Source: Tellurirhabdus rosea | GTDB taxonomy: Bacteria > Bacteroidota > Bacteroidia > Cytophagales > Spirosomataceae | NCBI RefSeq assembly: GCF_026278345.1 | Contig: NZ_CP111085.1 | Span: 3,427,501-3,491,500, forward strand | Direction: 5' to 3' | Length of the DNA: 64,000 bases | Shown: positions 9,753-21,454 of the stretch, piece by piece | Layout: each line of letters opens with the position of its first letter | Position numbering within the stretch: position 1 is the stretch's first letter | Notes under the pieces: generated by a model | What the model was told of the DNA's origin: nothing | Seen by the model: the letters and a program-made list of their open reading frames with translations, nothing else | Databases searched by the model: none | Program-made: the position numbers and the translations under genes

Positions 9753-10667
9753 TCACTTCACAAACTGCCTCACTTCGTTCACAAACCAGTCTCCGCCTTC
9801 CTGAAACGGGCAGTGACCGCCGTCATAAACGGCCACCCGGCTGTTGGGAAACCGAAAGGCTTTGTAATGCTCCGGCCCGACGGCAAAGTCCCGGGCACCC
9901 GTAACGACCAGCGTCGGCGCGGAGATTTTCGCCGTCAGCGGCGTGTAATCCTGCATGTATTCGGGGTTCCCCCAAACCTTTTGCCCGTATTCGAAATTAA
10001 ACTCCGGAAAACTCTGAAAGCTGACCGAGTCGCTTTTGGCCTTGGCCTCCGGCGTGGCGAACATGAGCTTGTACCAGACCCCTTTTTCGTTTAATTTTTC
10101 GCTGATAAGACCCATGCGCTGCAAGGCCGGAACCGCCGGGTCTTTCAGCGCCTTCGTGTCCTGGAGCTTTAATTCCCGGATGCCAAAATCAATCCAGCTT
10201 TCGGCGGAAGCGGTCAGGTTGAGCGTGCAGTTGACGTACACCAGCGACCGGATGCGGTCGGGATGGTAGGCGGCGTAATTCGTCAGCAGCAACCCGGCGA
10301 AGGAATGGCCCATGACGGTCCATTTCGCATGGCCCAGATAGCGCCGCAGTTCTTCCAGGTCTTTTTCCAGACGGGCAATCGAGTAATCGCCCGAAGGCGC
10401 GCTGCCCGAACGGCCGCTTCCCCGCAGGTCGATGTAGATCATCTGCATGAAATCCTCTACCCGGCGCCCGTCCGAAGCTTCGAAATAATGGCTCGTGGAG
10501 CCGGGGCCACCGTGCAGAAACAGACAGGGCTGGCCTTTCCCGGCAACCCGGACGTACAGCCGGGTACTGTCGGAGGTCGTGAAGAAAAACGAACCGTTAT
10601 CCGCCGCTTTCTGGGCGACGGCGGCCATTGCCAGCAGGCAGGCAACCAGGGTTAAGAGCAATCTCAT
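9753..10667 (-). CDS. Alpha/beta hydrolase, proline iminopeptidase-like, exported
   Basis: This is a 304-residue serine hydrolase with an N-terminal signal peptide ending in AVAQ (about residue 19). It shows the oxyanion motif HGGPGS (52-57), the DLRGSGRS segment (80-87) and the nucleophile elbow GHSFAG with Ser122. The catalytic Asp is in GARDFAVG and the His in GGHCPF near the C terminus. HGGPG followed by DxRGxGxS is the hallmark of the proline iminopeptidase (S33) group, though many members hydrolyse other substrates. The ATG at 10667 was preferred to one ten codons upstream because it starts the signal peptide directly. Periplasmic location is inferred. Confidence 0.85.
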   Translation of the reverse strand: MRLLLTLVACLLAMAAVAQKAADNGSFFFTTSDSTRLYVRVAGKGQPCLFLHGGPGSTSHYFEASDGRRVEDFMQMIYIDLRGSGRSGSAPSGDYSIARLEKDLEELRRYLGHAKWTVMGHSFAGLLLTNYAAYHPDRIRSLVYVNCTLNLTASAESWIDFGIRELKLQDTKALKDPAVPALQRMGLISEKLNEKGVWYKLMFATPEAKAKSDSVSFQSFPEFNFEYGQKVWGNPEYMQDYTPLTAKISAPTLVVTGARDFAVGPEHYKAFRFPNSRVAVYDGGHCPFQEGGDWFVNEVRQFVK

Positions 10668-10783
10668 GGCGTTCACCGAAGTTGTTGTTGGCAACAAAGT
10701 TCAGCAGACGCCGCCAGAGCCGCCCGAAAGAAAGGACGAAACCGCCGGATTCTTCACCCAATCCGCCCGGAGCGGCGACAAAG

Positions 10784-12700
10784 CTAGTTGATCTCGACCG
10801 TCACGACGGCCTTGCCCGTCGCCCGCCCGGACCCGCAGCCGCTTTTCATGCTGGTAATGGTGTACTCGGTGGTCGTCGTCGGGGCCAGTGTCAGAACGTA
10901 CGGGTTGAGGAACGTCCCGTTGATCTGCGTTCCGTCCGAGAGCGTGAACGAGTACGGCGGCATGCCGTTGCGGAACGCAATCCGGGCGCGGGTCGTCTGT
11001 CCGGGCCGGATGGTCGCTTCGCCGCCGAGGGTCGCCAGGCCCGCATTCGGAGCCAGCATTTTCACGGTTGTCTCCGAACCGATCACGGCCGGGCTGGTCG
11101 AAATGACCCGCACCCGCACGGTGCTGAGCGTATCCCGCAGCGAGGGCGGACTCAGCGTGGCTTTCAGCACGCCGTCGCGGTAGGTGGTGGCCATGCTGTG
11201 GAAAGTCCCGCTGGTGTCGGCCACCTGCACGATGTACTTGTTGCTGGCGTAGAAACGCCCTGTTGTGGTAAACGGAATGGTGAGTTCACTGCCGTAGCAG
11301 ACGGTCCGGGAGGCCAGATTGCCCGTGGCAATGCCCGACGGCGGCACGTTGACCCGCACGAAAGCCCGTCCGCTGAAGTCGCCCACGCCGCAGGCCCCGC
11401 CGGCCGAAGTGATGCCGTAGGCCGTCGAGTTCTGGGGCGTCACGCGGAGGGTGTGCGGCGTTTTGGTGATGCCGTTTTCGTAGGTCCCGTCCGTTAGCAG
11501 CACAAACCAGGGGCCGCCGCCGCCCAGGTCCAGTTTCAGCTCGGCGCTTTTTCCTTCGTCGATCCGGATGGAGTCGGGCCGGAGGGCGACCGTGGCCTGC
11601 TGGGCGATGGTCAGCGGGGCCGTTTCGCTGGTCAGCGTCGGGAAGGTCGACACCACGCGCAACTGGTAGCTTTTCTTCGGGTCGATGCCGTAGGGAAGCC
11701 GGGCCGTCAGCGGACTGCCTGCGCCGCCGCCGGAAATGTTGGTCCAGGCTCCGTCGGCCCCGGCCAGTTGTACGACGTAATTATTTCCGGCGTTGAATTT
11801 GCCCGTTGCGGTAAAGGCCACCTGAAACGGCGTCCCCGTGCAGACCTGCCAGCCGCCGGTCGGTGCTTTGAGGGTCAGGGTCGGCGTCGGATTTTCGTTC
11901 ACATTCACGATCACTTCCCCCGAAACCGCGCCGCTGCCGCAGGGACCGCTGACGGTCAGGACTTTGTACACGGTCGGCTGGTCGGGCGTGATGGTCAGTT
12001 CATAAGGCGTCTGCATGACGTTGGTCACTTTGGTGCCGTCGGAGAGCGCAAACGACCAGGGTCCCTGGCCGCTCAGGGCCACGCGCAGAGTGGCGGGCTG
12101 GCCGGGCACGATGGTCGTGGTGGTGCCGCCGTCCGGCAGTTCGATGCGGGCCGTCGGGGCGGGCAGGATGCGCAGCCGCCGCAGCGTCCCGTTCACGACC
12201 GGACTGGTGGACGACACGCGCAGGGCGTAGAAACTGCCCGCGGGCGTCTGCAACGGAATATGACCGGTCAGCAGGGCCGCGCCGGGGGCCGGACGGGCGG
12301 GTTCGGTCAGGTTGGTGACTTTGCCCGTTGGATCGACCAGTTGCAGTACGTACTGGTTGTCAGGGGCAAACCGGCCGGTGGTGCCAAACGGGACGGTGAC
12401 GGGCGAACCCGGACAAACAGCCAGCCCGTTGAGGTCGCCGGTCAGAATGTCGGGCGTATCCAGCAGATTGGAATCGGCACGGGCGGCCTGCCCTTCGTCG
12501 GCTTTAAAGGTGGTATCGCGCTTGAAAACGGCCCGGTACGCGCTGTCCTTGACGAAGCGGTCGATCAGCGTGTCGGTGCGGATGATGAGGGTGTCCGAAG
12601 CGACCGGCATCTTTTTCGGAGAAAGTCCAGCGCCGCGCGCCGCCATGAGCACAACGGTAAGGACGACCCAAACACTTCCTGAAAATGTAAACTTATTCAT
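10784..12700 (-). CDS. Secreted modular protein with three two-domain Ig-like repeats
   Basis: I do not recognise a named family. The 638-residue protein has an N-terminal hydrophobic signal segment. After a linker come three copies of a two-domain module. The first domain (about 96-178, 285-365 and 468-549) starts with VCxG and carries PFxTTGRF-like and YxVQLxD-like segments. The second (about 180-268, 366-451 and 551-637) carries PxSFxLSDGT, then TPYxLTxTP, then a CGxG pair before SGxAxVxVN. This resembles the Ig-like modules often seen in Bacteroidota surface proteins, but no type IX sorting domain is present, as the protein ends in VEIN. A TAACTTTG -7 box lies at 12752-12759. Confidence 0.75.
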   Translation of the reverse strand: MNKFTFSGSVWVVLTVVLMAARGAGLSPKKMPVASDTLIIRTDTLIDRFVKDSAYRAVFKRDTTFKADEGQAARADSNLLDTPDILTGDLNGLAVCPGSPVTVPFGTTGRFAPDNQYVLQLVDPTGKVTNLTEPARPAPGAALLTGHIPLQTPAGSFYALRVSSTSPVVNGTLRRLRILPAPTARIELPDGGTTTTIVPGQPATLRVALSGQGPWSFALSDGTKVTNVMQTPYELTITPDQPTVYKVLTVSGPCGSGAVSGEVIVNVNENPTPTLTLKAPTGGWQVCTGTPFQVAFTATGKFNAGNNYVVQLAGADGAWTNISGGGAGSPLTARLPYGIDPKKSYQLRVVSTFPTLTSETAPLTIAQQATVALRPDSIRIDEGKSAELKLDLGGGGPWFVLLTDGTYENGITKTPHTLRVTPQNSTAYGITSAGGACGVGDFSGRAFVRVNVPPSGIATGNLASRTVCYGSELTIPFTTTGRFYASNKYIVQVADTSGTFHSMATTYRDGVLKATLSPPSLRDTLSTVRVRVISTSPAVIGSETTVKMLAPNAGLATLGGEATIRPGQTTRARIAFRNGMPPYSFTLSDGTQINGTFLNPYVLTLAPTTTTEYTITSMKSGCGSGRATGKAVVTVEIN

Positions 12701-12751
12701 GTTGATAACGTTAAGCCTTTACGGTCCTGATTCCGGGCTGCCTACGTCCTG

Positions 12752-12759
12752 CAAAGTTA
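12752..12759 (-). promoter_or_regulatory. -7 promoter box for the Ig-like modular protein
   Basis: TAACTTTG read on the minus strand matches the Bacteroidota TAnnTTTG -7 consensus. It is about 52 nt upstream of the 12700 start codon. No clear -33 TTG is seen at the usual spacing, and the box sits just before the start of the diverging reductase gene. Confidence 0.5.
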
Positions 12760-12769
12760 CAAACCCCTG

Positions 12770-13867
12770 ATGAACGAGGAATTGATTCATCTTCATGTGT
12801 CGGAAATTCTTATCGAAACGTCCGGCACCCGCCACATTACGGCGAAAACCCTTGTCCTGCAACCCGTTGATAACCGCCCCGTGCGCTACCGGGCCGGTCA
12901 GTTTCTGACCTTCGTGCTGCACATATCGGGCCATGAAGTCCGGCGGTCGTATTCCCTCAGCTCCACACCGGGCGTCGATGCCGACCTGCGGATTACGATT
13001 AAACGGGTGGACAACGGGGAGGTTTCGCGCTACCTGCTCGACCATGTGCAGGTGGGCGACGTGCTGACCAGCCTGCCGCCGCTGGGCCGTTTTGTGCTGG
13101 AAACCAGCCCCGGCACGCCGCGCGACATTGTGCTGATGGGCGCCGGGAGCGGCATTACGCCGCTTTTCTCCATTCTAAAACAGGTGCTGCACGAAGAACC
13201 CGACAGCCGGGTAACGCTGCTGTACAGCAACACCAGTGAGCATTCGGTAGTGTTTCGGGACAGCCTCAATGCGCTCCGGCAACGCCATGCCGACCGCTTC
13301 CGGCTGATTCACCTGCTCAGCCAGCCGACGGGCGACGGGGGGCTGAACGGAGAGGTCCGCCGGGGGCGGCTGAACAACCTGCTGCTGGAACTGATGCTGC
13401 CCGGCCTGACGACTTTTGACCGGGCCGACGCCCGCTGGTACATCTGCGGCCCCGGCGACTACATGCGGATGGTGCAGTTCACGCTTCTTTTTTTAGGAAT
13501 AAAGCAGGAACAGATCCGCAAAGAAAATTTTACCGTGGACGTCGTCAGCGTCCCGGCCATCAGTCCGGAGCGGGCAAGGGACCACCGGATTGCGCTGACC
13601 TTCCGGGGGACCGAATACACACTGCAGGTGCCTGCCTATCAATCGATTCTGGAGGCGGCGCTGGGGCAGGGCATTCCGCTTCCGTACAGTTGCCGGGGCG
13701 GGCGGTGTTCGGCCTGCGCGGTGCGCTGCCGCCGCGGCCGGGTGGCCATGACCATCAACGACGTTTTGACTGAAAACGATTTGGCAAACGGGTGGGTTCT
13801 TACCTGCACCGGTTATCCCGAAAGCGACGACGTCCAGCTTTTTCTGGAAGAAATCCCTGATACATAA
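12770..13867 (+). CDS. FNR-type flavin reductase fused to a [2Fe-2S] ferredoxin domain (PaaE-like)
   Basis: This is an electron-transfer protein that passes electrons from NAD(P)H through FAD to a plant-type [2Fe-2S] cluster. Of its 365 residues, 1-110 form the FAD domain with RRSYSLSS (58-65). About 115-245 form the nucleotide-binding domain with GAGSGITP and CGPGDYMR (226-233). About 270-365 form the ferredoxin domain, with cluster ligands Cys308, Cys313, Cys316 and Cys346 (CxxxxCxxC...C). This domain order matches PaaE/HmpC-type reductases. No oxygenase partner is nearby, so its electron acceptor is unknown. The gene starts 69 bp from the diverging modular-protein gene. Confidence 0.9.
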   Translation: MNEELIHLHVSEILIETSGTRHITAKTLVLQPVDNRPVRYRAGQFLTFVLHISGHEVRRSYSLSSTPGVDADLRITIKRVDNGEVSRYLLDHVQVGDVLTSLPPLGRFVLETSPGTPRDIVLMGAGSGITPLFSILKQVLHEEPDSRVTLLYSNTSEHSVVFRDSLNALRQRHADRFRLIHLLSQPTGDGGLNGEVRRGRLNNLLLELMLPGLTTFDRADARWYICGPGDYMRMVQFTLLFLGIKQEQIRKENFTVDVVSVPAISPERARDHRIALTFRGTEYTLQVPAYQSILEAALGQGIPLPYSCRGGRCSACAVRCRRGRVAMTINDVLTENDLANGWVLTCTGYPESDDVQLFLEEIPDT

Positions 13868-13889
13868 GCGGCTGGCTGTTCACGACATC

Positions 13890-13919
13890 TTGATTCGCCT
13901 GATAGAATGTGTATTTTTG
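13890..13919 (+). promoter_or_regulatory. Promoter of the response regulator gene
   Basis: TTG at 13890-13892, a 19-nt spacer and TATTTTTG at 13912-13919 match the Bacteroidota -33/-7 promoter. The start codon at 13937 is 17 nt further on, giving a short leader. The promoter lies in the gap after the reductase gene, so the response regulator can be transcribed on its own. Confidence 0.7.
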
Positions 13920-13936
13920 CCGACTGCCCAAGTTAA

Positions 13937-14413
13937 ATGAACACTACTCAACGGACAAAAGCAACGCGTCGGAACTACCGACAGGCCAGTATCCTGGTTG
14001 TCGAGGACGATTCCGCCCAGTGGACCATCATTCGGATGGCCCTGCAACAGGTGATGCCTGAGGTTGGGCTGTTCTGGGCCGCCAGCGACCAGGAGGCGAT
14101 CCGGTATTTGGAAACGTGTTCTGACGACAAAACCGATTATCCCAAGCTGATTCTGCTGGACCTGTACCTCCCCAGACGCGAAGATGGCTGGCGGCTGCTG
14201 GGCTGGTTCAAAAACAAAGACGGGGCGCTGCACCGGATTCCGGTTGTGGTGCTGAGTAATTCCACCGACCAGGCCGACGTACGGGCCGCCTACGAGCAGG
14301 GCGTTACCTCTTTTCTCATCAAACCGCTCGATTACGACCACTGGCTGGACTACTTCCGGACCCTGAAACAATACTGGTGGGACACCGTCACCCTGCCCGA
14401 TTCGCGCTCCTGA
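13937..14413 (+). CDS. Single-domain response regulator (CheY/Rcp1-like receiver)
   Basis: This 158-residue protein consists of one phosphoacceptor receiver domain without an output domain. The acidic pocket is Glu23-Asp24-Asp25, the phosphorylated residue is Asp75 in LLDLYLP, the switch Ser/Thr is in LSNST (106-110), and the conserved Lys is Lys129 in IKP. The insertion between strand 3 and the following helix and the closing YFRTLKQYWW segment are typical of Rcp1-like regulators that work with phytochrome or PAS-type kinases. The PAS histidine kinase at 17451 is only 3 kb away and is a plausible but unproven partner. Confidence 0.92.
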   Translation: MNTTQRTKATRRNYRQASILVVEDDSAQWTIIRMALQQVMPEVGLFWAASDQEAIRYLETCSDDKTDYPKLILLDLYLPRREDGWRLLGWFKNKDGALHRIPVVVLSNSTDQADVRAAYEQGVTSFLIKPLDYDHWLDYFRTLKQYWWDTVTLPDSRS

Positions 14414-14452
14414 CCATTTTGCACTTGGATTCCCGGTGGTTCCTGACGAAAT

Positions 14453-14474
14453 TTAAGGGTTGTTTTCCCCTTAA
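14453..14474. other. Short inverted repeat upstream of the prolyl oligopeptidase gene
   Basis: TTAAGGG (14453-14459) and CCCTTAA (14468-14474) form a 7-bp inverted repeat with an 8-nt spacer, 12 nt before the start codon. It could be a weak terminator for the response regulator, a leader hairpin or an operator. No T-run follows, so a terminator is the less likely choice. Confidence 0.35.
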
Positions 14475-14486
14475 AACCATCAACGC

Positions 14487-16610
<2,124 letters not shown>

Positions 16611-16633
16611 TGACGGATCCCGGCTGGTGCAAC

Positions 16634-16670
16634 AAAAAGCCCGCTTCACAGAACGTGAAGCGGGCTTTTT
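16634..16670. terminator. Bidirectional terminator
   Basis: A perfect 16-bp stem (16634-16649 with 16655-16670) with a 5-nt loop is flanked by A-run and T-run arms, so it can act on both strands. It separates the converging prolyl oligopeptidase and small outer-membrane protein genes. Confidence 0.92.
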
Positions 16671-16686
16671 AAATTAAAGAGGAAGA

Positions 16687-17196
16687 TTAGAATTTGACTG
16701 TCAGACCGAGTTGGAGAGGAGCGACTCCGAAACCGGCTTCGGCAAAACCACCAATCTTTTCGCTGAAGAAATAGCGGGCACCTACGTGGCCACCCAGACC
16801 AACACCGCCGTACGAGTCCCGGAAGCCAATGTAGCTTTCGTTCCACGACCAGCCGCTGTAAATCAGGCCCAGACCACCATACAGGTCAACCTTGTCGTTA
16901 GCAATGCTCAAAATTTCGTTGAAGTGGTAAGAACCGCGGGCGCCGATGCTGTAGTATGCGCCGTAGCCGCTGTAACCACGGTAAGCGCCAATGCCACCAA
17001 CGGTCAGGTTAGGAATAACGCCAACTTCAAACGAGGCGCCTAGAGCAACGCTGCCCGAATAACCGATGCCACCCCAGCCGCCTAAACCGATACCTGCGTT
17101 AAGGAACTTGGTGCCCTTATCGACAGAAAGCTGTCCAAAAGACTGTACACTAATGAGTAAAAAGGCGGCAACGAGGAAGGAGAAAATCTTTTTCAT
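16687..17196 (-). CDS. Small outer-membrane beta-barrel protein
   Basis: This 169-residue protein has a signal peptide ending in SFGQ (about 22), followed by Gly- and Tyr-rich amphipathic strands with eight-stranded-barrel character (OmpA/OmpX-like size), ending in LTVKF with a terminal Phe. The function is unknown. The ATG at 17196 was chosen over one 13 codons upstream because the strong promoter at 17235-17266 would start the transcript near 17228, which excludes the longer form in practice. It is probably well expressed, given the near-consensus promoter. Confidence 0.8.
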   Translation of the reverse strand: MKKIFSFLVAAFLLISVQSFGQLSVDKGTKFLNAGIGLGGWGGIGYSGSVALGASFEVGVIPNLTVGGIGAYRGYSGYGAYYSIGARGSYHFNEILSIANDKVDLYGGLGLIYSGWSWNESYIGFRDSYGGVGLGGHVGARYFFSEKIGGFAEAGFGVAPLQLGLTVKF

Positions 17197-17234
17197 TTTC
17201 GTGGATTGTTTTGCTTTTGGTTGTTTGTGTGACA

Positions 17235-17266
17235 CAAAGGTAAAGGCAAAGAGAACCGGAATTCAA
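17235..17266 (-). promoter_or_regulatory. Promoter of the small outer-membrane protein gene
   Basis: Read on the minus strand, TTG (17264-17266), a 21-nt spacer and TACCTTTG (17235-17242) match the Bacteroidota promoter. The predicted start of transcription gives a leader of about 30 nt rich in A, as is usual for these bacteria. Confidence 0.75.
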
Positions 17267-17450
17267 GCGCAATGATACGGTACTTCCATGAAGGGTATAA
17301 AACCGTAGGTAGACCCGCATTTTTACGGGTTGAACTGTGCATAGGATGAATGTATGGAGATAAGTTGACAAAGTCAATAGGTGGTTACAGGCCAAAAAAG
17401 CAGTATTCTCCAGAAAGTTTGTAGATTAGGGCGTCCAATCCACATCCTTG

Positions 17451-18959
17451 ATGAACAGCGCATCAGAACAGTTTTTTCAGCGGATCGTCGACCACATGCC
17501 GGTTGGACTGGTATTGTTTCGGTGCATTCAGAATGCAGAAGGGCGTGTGGACGATTTTTCGTACCAGTTTGTCAATAAAACCTACGCCCGCCTGACCGGA
17601 CGTTCGGCGGGAGAGGTGTCGGGCCATCGGCTGTCGGAGGTGTTTCCGCTCGCCGTCGAGACGGGTTTTCTCGACCGCCTCGGGTACGTCTGGGAAACGG
17701 GCGAGCCGATGCAGTACGAAGAAGAACTGCACGAAGTGGAGGCAGGCCGCTGGATCATGGTCAACCTCTCCCGGCAGGACGAAGGCGTGCTGTTTACGTT
17801 TGAAGACATTACCCAAACCCGGTTTTTGCAGCATGAGGAGCGTCGCCGCCGCGAACAGCTGGAAGGTATTCTGGACGGCTGTCAGGCCGCGCTGATGCTG
17901 GCCGAAGCCCTCCGCGACGAGACGGGCCGCATCGTGGATTTCCGCAACCTCACCCAAAACGAGGCCAACCGCCAGCTGGCCGGAGGAATGAGCGGCGACC
18001 ACCACACCCAGACGCTGCTCGAAGTGCTGCCCGGACTGAAGGAAAGCGGCATTTTTGAACGCTACACGGAAGTGGTGGAAACCGGCGTTCCGACCCGCTT
18101 TGAACATGTATTCGACCAGAACGGTGAGAGCCGCTGTTACGACGTGTCGGTGGTGCGGCAGGGAGACGGGGTGGTGGTCTCGGTGATTGACGAGACGCCG
18201 CTGCGGCAGGCGCTGGTCCGTTCCCGGGAACTGGTGGCCGAACTGCGGGAGTCCAACCAGGCGCTGGAACAGTTTGCGTACGTGGCCTCGCATGACCTTC
18301 AGGAGCCGCTGCGCAAGATCCAGTCGTTCAGTACGCTGCTGCGCGAGCAATTCAGTCATTCATTGCCGGCCGATGCGGCGGACCTGCTGCGGCGCATGGA
18401 AGCCGCCGGCGGCCGGATGCAGACGCTGGTGCGGGGCCTGCTCTCTTATTCCCGCCTGACGACCGGCCAGCCCGCTTTCGAAATGGTTTCGCTGGCCAAG
18501 ATTCTGACCGAAATTCAGCAGGACCTTGAAATGATGGTCCGGGAGAAAAACGCCACCATCCAGCTCAGCCCGCTGCCGATTCTGAAAGGCAACCCGCTCC
18601 AACTCCGTCAGTTGTTTCAAAACCTTATCAGCAACGCCCTGAAATTCACCCCCAAGCATCTTAAGCCCATCGTAATCATCAAGGGCGAAATCATCGATAA
18701 AACGGCTGTTCCGATTGCGGCATCGGCCCACGCCAGCTGGGTGCGGGTCGAAGTCACCGACAACGGCATTGGCATTGATGAAAAACACTACAAGCGCATC
18801 TTTCAACTCTTCGAACGCCTCCACGGACGCAGCCAGTACGAAGGCACCGGCATCGGGCTGGCGATGTGCAAAAAAATCGCCGAACTCCACGGCGGCAGCA
18901 TCAGCGTCCGCAGCAAAGTCGGCGAGGGAACCACGTTCACCGTGTACCTGCCGGGGTAG
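17451..18959 (+). CDS. PAS-domain sensor histidine kinase
   Basis: This is a two-component sensor kinase with no transmembrane segment, so it is predicted to be cytoplasmic. The roughly 502 residues comprise a first PAS domain (about 5-125), a second PAS-like domain (about 140-255), a coiled linker and a HisKA domain with the phosphoacceptor in the SHDLQEPLRKIQSF motif (about 285). The HATPase domain has the N box NLISNALKFTP, a G1 box DNGIGID, then RLHGRSQYEGTGIGLA and GEGTTFTVYLP. This matches the bacteriophytochrome/light-type HisKA family that often pairs with Rcp1-like regulators, such as the one at 13937. ATG 17451 was chosen over the adjacent TTG at 17448. Confidence 0.92.
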   Translation: MNSASEQFFQRIVDHMPVGLVLFRCIQNAEGRVDDFSYQFVNKTYARLTGRSAGEVSGHRLSEVFPLAVETGFLDRLGYVWETGEPMQYEEELHEVEAGRWIMVNLSRQDEGVLFTFEDITQTRFLQHEERRRREQLEGILDGCQAALMLAEALRDETGRIVDFRNLTQNEANRQLAGGMSGDHHTQTLLEVLPGLKESGIFERYTEVVETGVPTRFEHVFDQNGESRCYDVSVVRQGDGVVVSVIDETPLRQALVRSRELVAELRESNQALEQFAYVASHDLQEPLRKIQSFSTLLREQFSHSLPADAADLLRRMEAAGGRMQTLVRGLLSYSRLTTGQPAFEMVSLAKILTEIQQDLEMMVREKNATIQLSPLPILKGNPLQLRQLFQNLISNALKFTPKHLKPIVIIKGEIIDKTAVPIAASAHASWVRVEVTDNGIGIDEKHYKRIFQLFERLHGRSQYEGTGIGLAMCKKIAELHGGSISVRSKVGEGTTFTVYLPG

Positions 18960-18965
18960 GGAACG

Positions 18966-19093
18966 ATTGAATGTTGAATTTTGAATGATTGATTGGCTTC
19001 GCCTCAATTTAAAGCTTGCGAAGCCATTCAACCATCCAGCCATTTAGCCATCCAGTTATTCAACATTCAATCATTCAAAATTCAATCATTCAC
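18966..19093. repeat. Heptad-word palindromic repeat between histidine kinase and copA
   Basis: The left arm holds consecutive 7-nt words TTGAATG, TTGAATT, TTGAATG and ATTGATT (18967-18994). The complementary words fill the right arm (about 19067-19093). Inside, GGCTTCGC (18995-19002) pairs with GCGAAGCC (19018-19025). The right edge runs into the copA stop codon. It could act as a terminator-like hairpin in both directions, but the 7-nt word structure sets it apart from ordinary terminators. Confidence 0.85.
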
Positions 19094-21333
19094 TCATACC
19101 TCAGCCTCAGGCTGTTCATCACCACCGACACGGAGCTTAGGGCCATGGCGGCTCCGGCGAGCATGGGGTTCAGCAGGAAGCCGTTGATTGGGTAAAGGAT
19201 TCCGGCGGCGAGCGGAATGCCGATGAGGTTGTAAATGAACGCCCAGAACAGGTTTTGCCGGATGGTCTGCACGGTGCGCCGGGACAGGTGCAGGGCTTTG
19301 GGGATGCTGCCGAGGTCGGAGGTAATGAGCGTCATTTTGGCCACGTCCATCGCAATGTCGGAGCCGCGGCCCATCGCGATGCTTACGTCCGCCAGCGCCA
19401 GCGCCTGGGAGTCGTTGATGCCGTCGCCGACCATAGCGACCACCTTGCCGCGCTGCTGCAGTTCTTTCACAAAATCCGCTTTGTCGGACGGCATAACTTC
19501 CGCCCGGAACTCCCGGATACCAACCGACTGCGCGACGGCTCCGGCGGTCTGCCGATTGTCGCCGGTCAGCATGAACACGTCGATGCCCCGGCTTTGCAGC
19601 GTTTCGATGGCGGCTTTCGACGTAGCTTTGACCGGGTCGGCAATGGCCATGACGGCCAGAATCTGCGTTGAATCCGCGAAATAAACGACCGTTTTGGCTT
19701 CGGCGCTCAGGCGGGCAGCCAGGCTCTCCAGCGCCGCATCCGGGCGGATGCCGTGTTCGTCCAGCAGGCGGCGGTTCCCGACGAGGTACGTCCGTCCGGC
19801 CTGCGTACCGATGACACCCCGGCCCGTCAGGCTTTCGAAACGGTCCATTACCAGACTTTCTGTTCCGGGCAGATAGGCGACCACGGCCGAGGCCAGCGGG
19901 TGCTCCGAGCGGGCTTCCAGCGCGTGCAGAATCCGCGTCAGCCGGGGCTGGTCGGCGTCGGCGGCGGTCCATTCAAAGTCCGTCACGCGGGGTTTGCCTT
20001 CGGTAATCGTGCCGGTTTTGTCCAGAATGACGGCGTTGACGCGGTAACCCAGTTCCAGACTTTCGGCATCCTTGATCAGAATATTGTGTTCGGCTCCTTT
20101 GCCGACGCCGACCATGATGGCCGTGGGCGTCGCCAGGCCGAGGGCGCAGGGGCAGGCAATGACCAGCACGGTCACCGACGCCAGCAGGGCGTGCGTGAGG
20201 GCATTGTCGCCGCCGAAAAGCATCCAGGCGGCAAAGGTCAGAAGAGCGATGCCGATAACGACCGGTACAAAAATCCCGGCAATTTTGTCCACCAGCTTCT
20301 GCACCGGCGCCTTGCTGCCCTGCGCTTCCTGCACCAGCCGGATAATCTGGGCCAGCACCGTATCGCCGCCGACTTTTTCGGCCACAAACCGGAAGCTGCC
20401 TTTCTGGTTGATCGTTCCGGCAAAGACCACCGCGCCCGCCGTTTTCTCCACCGGCACCGGCTCGCCCGAAACGGTGCTTTCGTCTACGTACGACGACCCT
20501 GATTCGACGCGGCCGTCTACCGGAATCCGCTCGCCGGGGCGCACCACCAGCAGCTGCCCGGTCCGGACCTGCGCCAGCGGAATCTCCGTTTCGGCCCCGT
20601 TTTCGACCACGCGCACCGTTTTGGGTTGCAGTCCCATCAGCTTCTTGAGGGCCGCCGACGTGTTCGACTTGGCCCGTTCTTCCAGCAAACGACCCAGCAG
20701 AATAAAGGCCACGACGACGGCGGCGGCTTCAAAATAAACGTGCGGATGCAGTCCCCGCCGGTGCCAGAACTCCGGAAAAGCCGTATTGAAGGTACTGAAC
20801 AGAAACGCAATGCCGGTCGAGAGGGCGACCAGCGTGTCCATATTGGCTTTGCCGTGCCGCACCTGCTTCCAGGCATTGGTGAAAAACGTCCCGCCCAGGC
20901 CAAAGACCACCGGGGCCGACAGCACGAGCATGAGCCAGTTGGCGTACGGCATGTCCATGAAGAACATCCCGATAACGACCACCGGCAGCGCCAGCAGACC
21001 CGCCCAGAGCGTCCGTTTTTTGAGCGCCTCGTAATGCCGCTGCTGGGCGGCCCGCTGGATTTCCTGCGGACTTTCGGCATCGGGTTCGGCGCTTTCGAGC
21101 ACCAGATCGTAGCCTGCCGAACGCACGGCCTGTTGTAGCCCTTCCGGCGTTACGGCTTTCGGGTTGTACTGGACCCAGGCGCTCTGGTTGGCATAGTTGA
21201 CCCCCGCGTCGCTCACGCCCGGCGTGCTTTTAAGCATCGACTCGACGCTCACCGCGCAGGCTGCGCAGGACATTTCCAGGACGGGAAAGGTCTTGCGGAC
21301 TTCGGTTGGCTGGGATATGGTTTTGGTACTCAT
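19090..21333 (-). CDS. copA: Copper-translocating P1B-type ATPase
   Basis: This integral inner-membrane pump uses ATP to export Cu(I). The roughly 747 residues have one heavy-metal-associated domain with the CAAC pair Cys23/Cys26, and about eight transmembrane helices. The metal-binding motif CPC lies near residue 395 in [16 protein letters not shown]. The phosphorylation motif is DKTGT (about 438), and further P-type motifs are SEHPLA, TGDN and GDGIND. One HMA domain and the CPC motif support copper rather than zinc or cadmium. The ATG at 21333 was chosen because the upstream extension has no domain and lies in the spacer. No CsoR, CueR or CopZ gene is adjacent, so its regulation is unknown. 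The stop codon falls at the edge of a palindromic repeat. Confidence 0.93.
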   Translation of the reverse strand: MSTKTISQPTEVRKTFPVLEMSCAACAVSVESMLKSTPGVSDAGVNYANQSAWVQYNPKAVTPEGLQQAVRSAGYDLVLESAEPDAESPQEIQRAAQQRHYEALKKRTLWAGLLALPVVVIGMFFMDMPYANWLMLVLSAPVVFGLGGTFFTNAWKQVRHGKANMDTLVALSTGIAFLFSTFNTAFPEFWHRRGLHPHVYFEAAAVVVAFILLGRLLEERAKSNTSAALKKLMGLQPKTVRVVENGAETEIPLAQVRTGQLLVVRPGERIPVDGRVESGSSYVDESTVSGEPVPVEKTAGAVVFAGTINQKGSFRFVAEKVGGDTVLAQIIRLVQEAQGSKAPVQKLVDKIAGIFVPVVIGIALLTFAAWMLFGGDNALTHALLASVTVLVIACPCALGLATPTAIMVGVGKGAEHNILIKDAESLELGYRVNAVILDKTGTITEGKPRVTDFEWTAADADQPRLTRILHALEARSEHPLASAVVAYLPGTESLVMDRFESLTGRGVIGTQAGRTYLVGNRRLLDEHGIRPDAALESLAARLSAEAKTVVYFADSTQILAVMAIADPVKATSKAAIETLQSRGIDVFMLTGDNRQTAGAVAQSVGIREFRAEVMPSDKADFVKELQQRGKVVAMVGDGINDSQALALADVSIAMGRGSDIAMDVAKMTLITSDLGSIPKALHLSRRTVQTIRQNLFWAFIYNLIGIPLAAGILYPINGFLLNPMLAGAAMALSSVSVVMNSLRLRYE

Positions 21334-21454
21334 GGTTGTAAAAGAATAGCACTGCAGCGCGAATGGGTCCGCGCCAGAGCCAGTTGACCCCACAAAGGTC
21401 ATACGGATAACACCCAAAAGCGTTACAGAATTTCCGCCGGTATGTGCAGGATTT

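Noticed and set aside
12770-14413. Oxygenase operon with the FNR/ferredoxin reductase
   Set aside because: No oxygenase component is nearby, and the next gene has its own promoter.
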